Positions 49,503-59,259 of a stretch of DNA of 64,000 nt are shown here, in pieces. Where the stretch lies: contig NZ_CP066779.1 in NCBI RefSeq assembly GCF_016598535.1, positions 6,012,053 through 6,076,052 of the forward strand. The letters run 5' to 3'. The position numbers were made by a program, and so were the translations under genes. This DNA is from Rhodococcus sp. P-2. GTDB lineage: Bacteria; Actinomycetota; Actinomycetes; Mycobacteriales; Mycobacteriaceae. The notes beneath the pieces are model-generated. The model was not told the origin of the DNA, did no database searches, and worked only from the letters and a program-made list of their open reading frames with translations. Within the stretch, counting starts at the first letter, position 1. Each line of letters begins with the position of its first letter.

Positions 49503-50189
49503 ATGACGAATCAGCCCATCGTGATCGACGACTCCTACACCGGTCAGGTCTCCCCCGATTCTGCCCCTCAGCGGCGCACAGTCGACGGTGCCGTCATCAC
49601 GAAGATGTCGGTCGGCCCCATGGACAACAACACTTACCTCGTCGTCTGTTCCGCGACCGGGAAATCTCTCCTGATCGATGCGGCCAACGAGGCCGAGAAG
49701 ATCATTGCGCTCATCGAACAGGAAGCACCTGTTTTCGATTCCATCGTCACCACCCATCAACACGGCGATCACTGGTTGGCTTTGCAGGACGTCCACGCTG
49801 CCACCAAGGTGCCGACCGCCGCTCACCCTCTCGACGCGGAGGTCCTTCCCGTCACCCCGGACGTACTCCTCGAAGACGGCGACAAGGTGACAGTAGGCAA
49901 TCTGAGCCTCGACGTCATCCACCTGTCCGGCCACACGCCCGGTTCCATTGCGTTGGCTCTGACCGAACCGAACGGGCAGGTTCACCTCTTCACCGGCGAC
50001 TCACTCTTCCCCGGCGGCGTAGGCAAGACCGCCGACCCCGAGAAGTTCACTTCCCTGCTCGACGATGTGGAAAACAAGCTGTTCGGAAGGTACGACGACG
50101 CGACTGTCGTCTACCCCGGGCACGGCAAGGACACGACGCTGGGTACCGAGCGCCCGCACCTGGCGGAATGGCGCGAGCGCGGTTGGTGA
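49503..50189 (+). CDS. metallo-beta-lactamase-fold hydrolase (glyoxalase II-like)
   Basis: 228-residue metalloenzyme of the Rv1637c type, divergent from uvrA as in M. tuberculosis. The metal motif THQHGDHW gives His85, His87, Asp89 and His90; further ligands are His in HLSGHTPGS, Asp in LFTGDSLFPGG and His in VVYPGHGKDT. The compact size and GDSLFPGG segment fit the glyoxalase II/thioesterase-like branch. Substrate unknown. Confidence 0.9.
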   Translation: MTNQPIVIDDSYTGQVSPDSAPQRRTVDGAVITKMSVGPMDNNTYLVVCSATGKSLLIDAANEAEKIIALIEQEAPVFDSIVTTHQHGDHWLALQDVHAATKVPTAAHPLDAEVLPVTPDVLLEDGDKVTVGNLSLDVIHLSGHTPGSIALALTEPNGQVHLFTGDSLFPGGVGKTADPEKFTSLLDDVENKLFGRYDDATVVYPGHGKDTTLGTERPHLAEWRERGW

Positions 50190-50217
50190 CGTTTCACCTG
50201 TTCCGTACTGGACCCCG

Positions 50218-50775
50218 CTAACCGACTTCCTGACTATCGACCTGTTCACCGTCGACGCAAAGTCGCGGAAGCCAGGTCGACAGAGTCCGGCCGAGTCCTT
50301 CGACCATCCGTTCCCCGAACACACACAGCGTGCGTTCCCACGGATGGCCGAAGGTCCCTTCCGTGAAGTCGTCACGACTGAATATGTAGTAGTCGCCGTT
50401 CGGATAGATCGGGACACGCCACTCCGCCAACTCTTTCGCGGCAGCATGCGCCTCCGCGTCGAAGGTGTAGCCCGGATGCTGCCAATCCAGAACGACGAAG
50501 TTGCGATCGTCGTTCCAATCGGTGACGAAACAGCGCAACGCTTCGGCGTTTATCGCATCCACGCGAGCGGCCCACGCCCCTGGAGTCGCAGCTGGCGCCG
50601 CACCCAAATCGAAGACCACGGACGGGATGGGCTCGGCGATGGCGGGCCAAGATCGTGCGTCGATGCCGGGCGTGAACCCAAAGCGCGCACGAAAGATCGC
50701 CCAGTTTCTCTCGTTCTCCTCATCCGACAGCTGTCCCCAGCCGGCAGGAAGGGTCGAGCCGAAGTTCTGAGTCAT
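50218..50775 (-). CDS. DUF2716 family protein
   Basis: 185-residue cytoplasmic protein of unknown function. It resembles DUF2716 proteins: WAIFRARFGFTPGIDARSWP near residue 28, PSVVFDLGAAPA near 54 and a Trp/Tyr-rich block with VVLDWQHPGYTFDAE and GDYYIFSRDDFTEGTFGHPW. The family name is from memory of this pattern. ATG at 50775 chosen; GTG at 50787 would add 4 residues. It is convergent with the metallo-hydrolase gene, with 28 bp between their stops. Confidence 0.75.
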   Translation of the reverse strand: MTQNFGSTLPAGWGQLSDEENERNWAIFRARFGFTPGIDARSWPAIAEPIPSVVFDLGAAPAATPGAWAARVDAINAEALRCFVTDWNDDRNFVVLDWQHPGYTFDAEAHAAAKELAEWRVPIYPNGDYYIFSRDDFTEGTFGHPWERTLCVFGERMVEGLGRTLSTWLPRLCVDGEQVDSQEVG

Positions 50776-51032
50776 CTTGGTGGTCACAACACCATCGTGC
50801 TCGAACGGTGCGCATTGTGTGACACCTTCGAACACGCCGTATGCGGATACGCGGTAACGGATACTTCAGAACGGTGTGTCCGGATCGGTGGAGAAGTCAT
50901 CGACGCAGTACAGCGCGCTTCGGCGACCAGGAATCCGTCAACCGGGTCAGGCGTCGCGGGATCGCCGAACCGGACCAATTCCTTGTGAGATCGCTAGGGT
51001 AGAAAACGAACCTACATCGGGAGGCTTGAAAC

Positions 51033-51965
51033 ATGCTGGTACGTCGAATTGCTCGTCCACTGCTTTCCACGATCTTCATCGCCGGGGGAATCGATGCTTT
51101 GCGCAACCCCGCTCAGCGAGCAGCCAAAGCGTCACCGCTGATCGACAAATCCGTCGAGACGCTGCCAGGAGCAGTGACGCAGAAGGTGCCTGCTGATCCG
51201 GAAACACTCGTCAAGATCAACGCCGCCGTCCAGATCGGCGGCGGTGCCCTGCTGGCCACCGGCAAGGCGCCGCGTCTCGCGTCGTTGGTCCTCGCGGGGA
51301 GCCTGGTACCGACCACGCTTGCCGGTCACGACTTCTGGAACGAGACCGATCCGTCGCTGCGCGCGATGCAGCGCACCAACTTCATCAAGAACGTCAGCTT
51401 GCTCGGCGGACTGATGATCGCCTCCGTCGACACCGAGGGCAAGCCGTCGCTCGGCTGGCGTGGCCGCCGCGCCGCGAAGAAGGCTCAGGCGTCTATCGCC
51501 GCGGCACTTCCGTTGGTCGCATCGCAGACCGATCACACGAGCGATCGCGTCGAACACGCTCTGTCGGTGGCGTCCGAACGCGGTTCCGAACTTGCCGAAA
51601 CCGCGAAGGCGCACGGCACGGATTGGCTCGAACTTGCCAAGGAGCGCAGCTCCGAGTTCGCGGAGATCGCGAGCAAGCGTGCCGCTGAATTCGGAGAGGT
51701 CGCCAAAGAACGCGGCCCGGACATCCTCGAAGTCGCGCAGAAGCGCGGCTCCGAACTGGCCGAGACCGCACGTGAGCGCAGCGCCGAACTGGCAGAGCTG
51801 GCGAGCAAGCGCAGCTCCGAGTTCGCCGAACTCGCGCTCGAAAAGAGCAACGAGTGGGCCGAAACGGCGTCGGAGCAGACCGAGGTGCTGGGTAAGCGTG
51901 CCCGAAAGCGCGCCGAGAAGGCGCTCGAAAAGGCTCGCGCCAAGAAGGACGAATTGACGCACTAA
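51033..51965 (+). CDS. DoxX-family membrane protein with C-terminal hendecad repeats
   Basis: 310 residues. The first 150 form a DoxX-type domain: ARPLLSTIFIAGGIDALRNP at the start and hydrophobic helices near 6-20, 62-75, 82-97 and 120-131. From residue 171 to 302 there are 12 consecutive 11-residue repeats without a break, for example ERSSEFAEIAS, KRAAEFGEVAK, KRGSELAETAR and ERSAELAELAS, followed by AKKDELTH. The pattern (charged pair, then small/hydrophobic at 5, 6, 9 and 10) predicts one long amphipathic or coiled helix of about 130 residues. ATG with CGGGAGG upstream. Function unknown; a hairpin terminator follows. Confidence 0.88.
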   Translation: MLVRRIARPLLSTIFIAGGIDALRNPAQRAAKASPLIDKSVETLPGAVTQKVPADPETLVKINAAVQIGGGALLATGKAPRLASLVLAGSLVPTTLAGHDFWNETDPSLRAMQRTNFIKNVSLLGGLMIASVDTEGKPSLGWRGRRAAKKAQASIAAALPLVASQTDHTSDRVEHALSVASERGSELAETAKAHGTDWLELAKERSSEFAEIASKRAAEFGEVAKERGPDILEVAQKRGSELAETARERSAELAELASKRSSEFAELALEKSNEWAETASEQTEVLGKRARKRAEKALEKARAKKDELTH

Positions 51966-51980
51966 GTGCACCGAAAACAC

Positions 51981-52008
51981 GGTCAGGCCACCTTCGGGTG
52001 GCCTGACC
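51981..52008 (+). terminator. hairpin terminator after the DoxX gene
   Basis: 12-bp perfect stem GGTCAGGCCACC / GGTGGCCTGACC closed by a stable TTCG tetraloop (51993-51996), 16 bp after the stop. U-run is weak (TGTATCTAT). Confidence 0.85.
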
Positions 52009-52096
52009 TGTATCTATGCGGCAGTTCATCTGGGGGAACTAGACTGTCTTGGCGCTTTTGCAGCGCGTGAATTTCTCATCAAGCCTAGGAGATCCT

Positions 52097-54379
52097 TTGC
52101 CCGACGCGGACCCGTCACTGAACGAGCAAGAGCTCGAGCAGCAGTACGTGACGATGTTGTACTCCCGTCTCGACGATCTTCGAAAGTATGCCCAAACTCG
52201 CTTGAGCACGGTCCTCCTCGAGACCGGCGGAACCCCGCAAGCACGCAGTGAACGCGAATCCTTCAATGCCATGTACACCGAGGATCTCGCCAAGTACGAC
52301 GCAGCCGAGAACGGAATGTGTTTCGGACGCATCGACTTCGACGACGAGCGACGCTACGTCGGCCGACTCGGAATTCTGGACACCGACAACGACTACGAAA
52401 CGCTACTGCTCGACTGGCGAGCTCCGATGGCACGCCCGTTCTATCTGGCGACGCCCGCGGCGCCTGAGGGCGTCAAGCGACGACGCCATATCCGCAGTCG
52501 GAGCCGAACAGTCACCGGAATCAACGACGAATACCTGGACCTCGACGCTGCCCGAGCCGCCGGCGTGGTGACCGAAGCCGGTGGCGTCGCCGGTGAGAGC
52601 GCACTCCTGGACGCTCTGAACGCAGCGCGTACGGGTCAGATGAACGACATCGTCGAGACCATTCAGAGTGAGCAGGATGCCATCATCCGCTCCGAGCACA
52701 AAAGCGTTCTGGTGGTCCAAGGCGGTCCGGGTACCGGCAAAACCGCAGTCGCCCTTCACCGTGCCGCATTCTTGCTCTACACCTATCGTCAGCAACTGGC
52801 CAAGGCCGGTGTTCTCATCATCGGGCCCAACGCGACGTTCCTCGACTACATCAGCCAGGTCCTTCCTTCACTCGGAGAGACCGGAGTTCTGCTCTCGACG
52901 ATCGGGGACCTGTACCCCGGAGTGCGTGCAACTCGTACGGATTCCCTCGCCGCCGGTGAGATCAAGGGTTCCCTCGCGATCCTCGACGTCCTCAAGAACG
53001 CCGTCCGGGATCGGCAGGAAGTTCCGTCGAAGCCGATCACCCTTCGATTCGACACGTACGACTTGAAGCTCGATCGCAAGACTGTCACCAAGGCGCGCGG
53101 GCGTGCTCGGTCGTCGCGTCGCCCACACAACCTGGCGCGCCCGATCTTCGTAGCAGCAGTCATCGAGGCGTTGGCACTGCAGATGGCCGAACTCATCGGC
53201 GGAAACCTCGTCGACGGCGGGTCACTCCTCAGTCGGGACGACATCGCCGACATTCGCGACGAGATGCGTGAGGACCCGGACATCATGTCCGCCATCGCAA
53301 AGCTGTGGCCCGAATTGTCGCCTCAGCAAATCCTCGCCGAACTGTGGACGTCTCCGGCCAGGTTGGCCAAGGCAGCGCCGCAACTCGACGACGCCCAACG
53401 CGACGAGCTTCTGCAGAGCGTCGGACCAGGCTTCAGTGCGGCCGACGCTCCCCTGCTCGACGAACTGGCCGAGATTCTCGGCGTCGACGACGCCGCCGAA
53501 CGCGAACGCGCACAACGTGAATGGCGCGCGCAGATCGCCGACGCCCAGGGCGCTCTCGACATCCTCACCGGCTCTGCACCCCAGGATCTCGAGGACGAGA
53601 TGGATCCCGAGATCTTGATGGCGTACGACTTGATCGACGCCAGCCAACTCGCCCAGCGCCACGATCAAGGCCAGCGCCAGACCACGGCAGAACGCGCTGC
53701 CGGCGACCGGACATGGACCTACGGTCACGTGATCGTCGACGAAGCCCAAGAGCTCTCCGAAATGGCGTGGCGAATGCTGATGCGGCGCATACCTAATCGC
53801 TGGATGACGTTGGTCGGCGATACAGCCCAGACCGGAGATCCCGCGGGAACCTCGTCCTGGCAGAAGATCCTCGAGCCTTACGTCGCCAAGCGCTGGAAGC
53901 TCACCGAACTGACCGTCAACTACCGAACTCCCTCGGAGATCATGGATGTCGCTCACCGTGTGCTCGAAGAGATCGACCCGGAGCAATCCGTACCCCGGTC
54001 GGTACGAGACAGCGGATTTGCACCGTGGGCGCTCAAGACCACTGCCGAAGAATTGGAATCGACCGTGCGCCGTTGCATCGAGTCCGAGTCGCATCCCGGT
54101 ATTACCGCAGTGATCGCCGGTTCCGAGGTCGTTGCCGACCTGGCGGGCCTTGCGAGTGAGACTGTGAGCGTCCTGTCGGTCAAGGACGTCAAGGGACTCG
54201 AGTTCGACACCGTGTTGATCGTCGAACCCGCCGACATTCTCGACGAGTCACCACGCGGAATGAACGACCTCTACGTCGCGTTGACCCGAGCTACCCAGAG
54301 GCTCGGCATCATTCACGTCGAGTCGCTCCCCGCGGTTCTCGACGGCATCGAGGCAGCAGAGTTGGCCTTCGATTCGTGA
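52097..54379 (+). CDS. HelD/HelR-like RNA polymerase-associated helicase
   Basis: 760-residue superfamily 1 (UvrD/HelD) ATPase. N-terminal helical coiled coil (about 1-75; EQELEQQYVTMLYSRLDDLR), Walker A GGPGTGKT at 209-216, a long helical insertion about 330-560, motif II VIVDEAQELSEMAWRML and motif VI-like YVALTRATQRLGII. HelD proteins remove stalled RNA polymerase from nucleic acid; the actinobacterial HelR branch protects polymerase from rifamycins. Which branch this is cannot be decided by eye. Start chosen as TTG 52097, 5 nt after AGGAG (52087-52091); the frame is open up to 52049 but that segment has no ribosome site. Confidence 0.88.
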   Translation: MPDADPSLNEQELEQQYVTMLYSRLDDLRKYAQTRLSTVLLETGGTPQARSERESFNAMYTEDLAKYDAAENGMCFGRIDFDDERRYVGRLGILDTDNDYETLLLDWRAPMARPFYLATPAAPEGVKRRRHIRSRSRTVTGINDEYLDLDAARAAGVVTEAGGVAGESALLDALNAARTGQMNDIVETIQSEQDAIIRSEHKSVLVVQGGPGTGKTAVALHRAAFLLYTYRQQLAKAGVLIIGPNATFLDYISQVLPSLGETGVLLSTIGDLYPGVRATRTDSLAAGEIKGSLAILDVLKNAVRDRQEVPSKPITLRFDTYDLKLDRKTVTKARGRARSSRRPHNLARPIFVAAVIEALALQMAELIGGNLVDGGSLLSRDDIADIRDEMREDPDIMSAIAKLWPELSPQQILAELWTSPARLAKAAPQLDDAQRDELLQSVGPGFSAADAPLLDELAEILGVDDAAERERAQREWRAQIADAQGALDILTGSAPQDLEDEMDPEILMAYDLIDASQLAQRHDQGQRQTTAERAAGDRTWTYGHVIVDEAQELSEMAWRMLMRRIPNRWMTLVGDTAQTGDPAGTSSWQKILEPYVAKRWKLTELTVNYRTPSEIMDVAHRVLEEIDPEQSVPRSVRDSGFAPWALKTTAEELESTVRRCIESESHPGITAVIAGSEVVADLAGLASETVSVLSVKDVKGLEFDTVLIVEPADILDESPRGMNDLYVALTRATQRLGIIHVESLPAVLDGIEAAELAFDS

Positions 54380-54462
54380 GCCGCACGGAGTAGGTTCGTG
54401 CGTGACACCACGAATGGCGGTGTCACCCCAATTTGTGTCGACTACTGAAGGAATGACCCCTC

Positions 54463-54924
54463 GTGCTTGGCCTGCCCGCAAGTTCCGCCGCACCCATCCG
54501 CAAGATCGCTCGCGTGGTGATCGGTGTCGGGATGCTCGCGGCGGTGACAGCCGGCTGTTCGGAGGATGACTCGAGTTCGACGGCTGCTGCCGGCAGCGAC
54601 GACATCGCTGCTGTTGCTGCAGCACCGACCGAAAAACCGGTAGACGAGGCCGAACGCCTGCGGGCGGCGCTCGCGTCTACCGGGGTGAAGCCCGCCTTTT
54701 CCGACGACATGTTGCAGGCGCTCGGTGACGGCGTCTGCCAGCAGCTCGCGGCCGGCACGGATCGAGAGATGATCATCGCGAATTTGCGGACGGTATCGCT
54801 GAACGGAGCAAGCGAACCGATGGTCACCACCGGAAACGGCTCGGCCGCATCGACAACACTGCCCAGCGCCGATCAGCTGGCTGAAGTGTTCGTCGATGCG
54901 GCCGAGGCCGACTACTGCCGGTAG
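54463..54924 (+). CDS. DUF732 lipoprotein
   Basis: 153-residue secreted lipoprotein. Signal segment IRKIARVVIGVGMLAAVTAGC with lipobox VTAGC (Cys about 32), followed by a Ser/Thr/Ala linker and a DUF732-like domain: AERLRAALASTGVKPAFSDD, then DGVCQQLAAGTD and AEVFVDAAEADYC, the two Cys likely forming a disulfide. DUF732 proteins are numerous in mycobacteria and of unknown function. GTG start; AAGGA lies about 10 nt ahead. It converges with the universal stress protein gene. Confidence 0.85.
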   Translation: MLGLPASSAAPIRKIARVVIGVGMLAAVTAGCSEDDSSSTAAAGSDDIAAVAAAPTEKPVDEAERLRAALASTGVKPAFSDDMLQALGDGVCQQLAAGTDREMIIANLRTVSLNGASEPMVTTGNGSAASTTLPSADQLAEVFVDAAEADYCR

Positions 54925-54925
54925 G

Positions 54926-55378
54926 TCAGCGAACGGTGTGCACGATCAGAACGTCGGACGTCGCCTTGCGCGCCGCATCGGAAGGCACCGACCCGAGTAG
55001 ACGCCCGGTCAACGTGTTCAATCCGCGATTTCCGACGACCAGCAAGTCGCCCTTCACCTCGTCGAGCAAAGCGAGAAGCGATTCGACGGGGGCGCCGACG
55101 ACGGCGCGCTCGACGACATCCTTTGCCCCCTGGGCGTGTGCGCGCTCACGGGCCGTCCGAAGGATCTCGTACGTCGGAGCGGAACCGGTGACCTGATAGG
55201 CCTCGTTACCCAATGCGTCAGCAGCAGCGCTCACGTCCTTGGGGTCGGCCGGGTAGTACGCACAAGCGATGACAAGCTGAGCGTCCGAGCCACTGGCAAT
55301 GGCGGCAGCTCTGTCGACTGCCTTCAGTGACGACTCGGAGCCATCGGTTCCTACGACAACGGTCCGGTAGGCACTCAT
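54926..55378 (-). CDS. universal stress protein (UspA family)
   Basis: 150-residue single Usp domain. N-terminal VVVGTDGSESSLKAVDRA and the ATP-binding consensus G-2x-G-9x-G-S/T, seen in VVGNRGLNTLTGRLLGSVPS, indicate an ATP-binding Usp. Such proteins respond to hypoxia, growth arrest or other stress; nothing in the upstream 188 bp identified a DosR-type box. ATG start. Confidence 0.93.
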   Translation of the reverse strand: MSAYRTVVVGTDGSESSLKAVDRAAAIASGSDAQLVIACAYYPADPKDVSAAADALGNEAYQVTGSAPTYEILRTARERAHAQGAKDVVERAVVGAPVESLLALLDEVKGDLLVVGNRGLNTLTGRLLGSVPSDAARKATSDVLIVHTVR

Positions 55379-55566
55379 TCATTCCTCCATGGTTACGGGA
55401 CGGACGGTACGGCCGGCACCGAGCGCAACGATGTTGCACCCGCTCGACAACCGCTGCGCTGACATTAGCGGGATTGTGCCGCGGATAGTGTTATTTGCAG
55501 TACACGCCACAAGCCCACAGTGAATGTGATTCTTCGTCACAGACACATTGGTCCGGTGGTGACCAC

Positions 55567-56442
55567 TCAGCGAAGTTTGCCGAAGCGGGGCCCGAACAGC
55601 GCCGCCGGAAAAACTTCCTGCTCGACCAAGGCGGCACGCCACGGCGTCGCCAATTCCAGCAACCGCTTGGCACCCTCCTCACCCAGCGCTTCCCACGGAG
55701 CCAGAGCGAGGTCGTCCGTCAGGTCTTCGACGACGTCACGCAAGTCCTGCCCGTCCTCGGTAAGCGCACCGGACGAACGATCCAGCAGTTCGCGGTCCTT
55801 CAAACTCTCGACGGCCTCGTCCCACTGTTCCTGCGACCATCCGCGGCGAGTCTGCGCGAACTTACGCTGAAACCCGATTCCCGTCGCGGTGTGCGTGATC
55901 AACGCGTCCAGGCCGTTCAATCCCGCGGTCTGAAGGGCCGCAATGTGTCCGTCACCGCGATACTCACGCAGCAGTGTCAGCGCGTGCCAGAAACGCAGAT
56001 GAGGTTCAGCCGGCCAGTCGAGCGACGCCCAACCCGCGTACAGGGGGCGGCCATCCACTCCAGGAATGTTCTGGGCAGCGATCGACACGAGTTCGGCAGC
56101 CTCGGCCATGTCCGCCGATCCTGTCACGTCTGCACCGAACAGGCGGACGTACGCCGCGTCGATTGCCCGATACCGCGCGGCGACAACCTCTGTGGGCCTT
56201 GCCAATTCCCAGGCACGCGGGATGACACTGGCAATCAATTCAGGATTGAAGTTGAAAAAGGTAGCCGTGACGACAGTCGCGGGTGGAGCGCCGAGCGGCG
56301 CTGATCGCCCCGCGAAGTACACCATCCGGCCGGGCTCCAACCCGACGCCGACAAGTTCCTTTTCCGTCTCCGGGACGAAGTACGCCAAGGAATGGAGAAG
56401 TTCCAGCGTCCGCGCGGTCTTGCCTGCAGTCTGTGCATCCAT
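55567..56442 (-). CDS. SCO6745-family protein
   Basis: About 291 residues. The sequence resembles the actinobacterial SCO6745 family: an N-terminal helical part (DAQTAGKTARTLELLHSLAYF), VYFAGRSAPLGAPPATVVTA, FFNFNPELIASVIPRAWE, and a C-terminal winged-helix-like region with RRGWSQEQWDEAVESLKDRE. Family function is unknown. No signal peptide. The ATG at 56442 gives the family N-terminus; the 9 additional upstream codons are unlikely. It is 45 bp downstream of uvrB on the same strand. Confidence 0.8.
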   Translation of the reverse strand: MDAQTAGKTARTLELLHSLAYFVPETEKELVGVGLEPGRMVYFAGRSAPLGAPPATVVTATFFNFNPELIASVIPRAWELARPTEVVAARYRAIDAAYVRLFGADVTGSADMAEAAELVSIAAQNIPGVDGRPLYAGWASLDWPAEPHLRFWHALTLLREYRGDGHIAALQTAGLNGLDALITHTATGIGFQRKFAQTRRGWSQEQWDEAVESLKDRELLDRSSGALTEDGQDLRDVVEDLTDDLALAPWEALGEEGAKRLLELATPWRAALVEQEVFPAALFGPRFGKLR

Positions 56443-56487
56443 ACCTGAAACCGTAGCGGTCGAGAGCACGAACGCACGCGAGGCGAC

Positions 56488-58650
56488 CTACTTGAGACCC
56501 GCGGCGTCCATCCCTCGGAGCTCCTTCTTCAAATCCGAGATTTCGTCTCGCAATCGCCCAGCCAACTCGAACTGAAGGTCGCGTGCAGCGTTCATCATCT
56601 GATCGGTGAGTTCCTTGACCAGATCTGCCAATTCGGCGCGAGGCATCGATTTGGTGTCGCGCCCCTCGTACACACCGGCACTGACCGCACGACCGGCCTC
56701 ACCCTGCGCACGCCGACCACGCGTCGCGTTGCGACCCGAACCACCGACGTCCACGGACGCAGCAGTGTCCTCTGCCTCCTCGTACACTTGATCGAGAATG
56801 TCCGCGATCTTCTTGCGTAGAGGTTGTGGGTCGACGCCCATCTTCTCGTTGTAGGCGACCTGCTTCTCGCGTCGTCGCTCGGTTTCCTCGATGGCTTGCG
56901 CCATGGACGCGGTGATCTTGTCCGCATACATGTGCACTTGACCGGACACATTTCGAGCCGCTCGACCGATCGTCTGAATGAGACTGGTGGAGCTACGCAG
57001 GAAGCCTTCCTTGTCGGCATCGAGAATCGCGACCAACGACACCTCGGGAAGGTCGAGTCCCTCACGAAGGAGGTTGATGCCGACCAGCACGTCGTACTCC
57101 CCCAGGCGGAGCTGCCGGAGCAACTCGACTCGTCGGAGCGTATCGATATCCGAGTGCAAGTATCGGACGCGAATACCGAGTTCGAGAAGGTAATCGGTCA
57201 GATCTTCCGACATCTTCTTGGTCAACGTCGTGACCAGCACACGCTCGTCGCGTTCCGCTCGCTCGCGGATTTCGTGAACGAGATCGTCGATCTGTCCCTT
57301 GGTCGGTTTGACGATGACCTCAGGATCGATCAATCCGGTCGGGCGAATCACCTGCTCGACGAACTCACCGCCTGACTGGCCGAGCTCGTACTTACCGGGT
57401 GTCGCCGACAAGTAGACGGTCTGACCGATCCGCTGACTGAATTCTTCCCAGGTCAAAGGGCGGTTGTCAGTTGCCGACGGCAACCGGAATCCGAACTCGA
57501 CCAGGTTGCGCTTGCGCGACATATCGCCCTCGTACATGGCGCCGATCTGCGGAACGGTCACATGTGACTCGTCGATGACCAGAAGGAAATCTTCGGGGAA
57601 ATAGTCGATCAGAGTTGCGGGGGCGGTTCCAGGGCCACGGCCGTCGATGTGCCGCGAGTAGTTCTCGATGCCGGAGCAGAATCCGACCTGTTTGATCATC
57701 TCGAGGTCGTACTGCGTTCGCATGCGCAGACGCTGCGCTTCGAGGAGCTTGCCCTTGCCTTCGAGTTCGGCGAGTCGCTCTTCGAGTTCCGCCTCGATGT
57801 CCTTGGCCGCACGCTCCATGCGTTCAGGGCCGGCGACGTAGTGCGTCGCCGGGAAGATTCGGACCGTATCGACCTGGCGAACGATGTCCCCGGTCAATGG
57901 ATGGAGGTAGTACAGCGCCTCGATCTCGTCGCCGAAGAATTCGATGCGAACTGCCAACTCTTCGTACGACGGAATGATCTCGACCGTGTCGCCGCGCACG
58001 CGGAACGAACCTCGTGTGAACGCCATGTCGTTGCGGTTGTACTGGACATCGACGAGCAGGCGCAGGAACGCATCGCGTGGTACCTCGACACCGACGTCGA
58101 GCTGAATCGAGCGATCGAGATACGACTGCGGAGTACCGAGGCCGTAAATGCACGAGACCGAGGCCACCACGACCACATCCCGTCGTGACAGAAGGCTGGA
58201 CGTTGCCGAGTGACGGAGCCGCTCGACATCGTCGTTGATGGACGAATCCTTCTCGATGTAAGTGTCCGTCTGGGCGATGTACGCCTCGGGTTGGTAATAG
58301 TCGTAGTACGAGACGAAGTACTCGACCGCATTGTTGGGGAGCATTTCCCGCAACTCGTTCGCGAGCTGAGCCGCCAAGGTCTTGTTCGGGGCCATCACCA
58401 GAGCCGGGCGTTGCAGCTTCTCGATCAACCACGCAGTCGTGGCCGACTTACCGGTACCGGTCGCACCAAGGAGGACAACGTCCTTCTCCCCCTCGTTGAT
58501 CCGTTTTTCCAGTTCGGCGATGGCCGCCGGCTGATCGCCGGCCGGTTCGTACGGGCTGACGACCTCGAAGCGCGCGTCTGAGCGCTCGATGTCACCAACC
58601 GGCCGAAACTCGGAATGCGCGACCACGGGATGTTCGGAAGCAAACGCCAT
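56488..58650 (-). CDS. uvrB: excinuclease ABC subunit B
   Basis: Damage-verifying helicase of nucleotide-excision repair, 720 residues. Walker A GATGTGKS at 62-69, beta-hairpin [15 protein letters not shown] that inserts between strands, helicase motifs through [10 protein letters not shown] near 575, and the C-terminal UVR motif ([19 protein letters not shown]) that binds UvrC and UvrA. A Gly/Arg-rich insertion lies near residue 640. ATG start. No clear mycobacterial-type SOS box was found ahead of it. Confidence 0.97.
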   Translation of the reverse strand: MAFASEHPVVAHSEFRPVGDIERSDARFEVVSPYEPAGDQPAAIAELEKRINEGEKDVVLLGATGTGKSATTAWLIEKLQRPALVMAPNKTLAAQLANELREMLPNNAVEYFVSYYDYYQPEAYIAQTDTYIEKDSSINDDVERLRHSATSSLLSRRDVVVVASVSCIYGLGTPQSYLDRSIQLDVGVEVPRDAFLRLLVDVQYNRNDMAFTRGSFRVRGDTVEIIPSYEELAVRIEFFGDEIEALYYLHPLTGDIVRQVDTVRIFPATHYVAGPERMERAAKDIEAELEERLAELEGKGKLLEAQRLRMRTQYDLEMIKQVGFCSGIENYSRHIDGRGPGTAPATLIDYFPEDFLLVIDESHVTVPQIGAMYEGDMSRKRNLVEFGFRLPSATDNRPLTWEEFSQRIGQTVYLSATPGKYELGQSGGEFVEQVIRPTGLIDPEVIVKPTKGQIDDLVHEIRERAERDERVLVTTLTKKMSEDLTDYLLELGIRVRYLHSDIDTLRRVELLRQLRLGEYDVLVGINLLREGLDLPEVSLVAILDADKEGFLRSSTSLIQTIGRAARNVSGQVHMYADKITASMAQAIEETERRREKQVAYNEKMGVDPQPLRKKIADILDQVYEEAEDTAASVDVGGSGRNATRGRRAQGEAGRAVSAGVYEGRDTKSMPRAELADLVKELTDQMMNAARDLQFELAGRLRDEISDLKKELRGMDAAGLK

Positions 58651-58736
58651 GAAACCAGGGTAAGCGCACCCACCGACACAATGCCTGCTCGTCCGCGTTC
58701 AGCCGAAAACGCAGTTCGGCGGTAGGTTCATCGATC

Positions 58737-59255
58737 ATGAGCGACGAACGTCCCCACATTCACCGACCGAAGGTCGAAACCTTCGACATCGCAGCTCGCA
58801 CCAACGTCGATCCCAAGGGTTTCGTTCGCCCGGTCGAGCACTACCGCGAGAAACCGTGGGGGCTGTACATGGCGCGCCACGCCGACCATCCCCAGTTTCA
58901 CTACCTGGAGTCCTGGATCATCCCCGAACTCGGAATTCGAGCATCGATACTCCACTTCACACCCGAGCACGTCCGTGACTGGGACTTCTACGTCGACATC
59001 GGCGAATTCACCCGCGGCGAGCATGTGTGGACCTCAGAGGACCATTACCTCGACCTGGTCGTGCAGACCGGACACAGCATCGAATTACTTGACGTCGACG
59101 AACTTCTCGAGGCGAACACCGCCGGGATTCTCGACCTGAAGACCTCGGAACGCGCAATGTTGAATGCCGCGCGGGCAATCGACGGCATCGCCGCCCACGG
59201 TCACCACCTCGACGCCTGGCTGGGCGCGTTGGGAATGCCGGTCACGTGGCGCTGA
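58737..59255 (+). CDS. DUF402 domain protein
   Basis: 172-residue protein of the DUF402/FomD-like family, the Rv1632c counterpart next to uvrB. Characteristic segments: PVEHYREKPWGLYMARHAD near residue 36, HFTPEHVRDWDFYVDIGEF near 77, TSEDHYLDLVVQ near 103, and the Asp-rich VDELLEAN. FomD and relatives hydrolyse nucleotidyl bonds using metal bound by conserved acidic residues; activity here is inferred. Divergent from uvrB, convergent with coaE (4 bp between stops). Confidence 0.87.
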   Translation: MSDERPHIHRPKVETFDIAARTNVDPKGFVRPVEHYREKPWGLYMARHADHPQFHYLESWIIPELGIRASILHFTPEHVRDWDFYVDIGEFTRGEHVWTSEDHYLDLVVQTGHSIELLDVDELLEANTAGILDLKTSERAMLNAARAIDGIAAHGHHLDAWLGALGMPVTWR

Positions 59256-59259
59256 GCGG

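Noticed and set aside
51543-51938. DNA-level tandem repeat in the DoxX gene
   Set aside because: The 33-bp periodicity is in the protein; nucleotide units are too diverged for a simple DNA repeat.
52009-52096. Rifamycin-associated element before the HelD/HelR gene
   Set aside because: No 19-bp GC-rich palindrome of that type is present.
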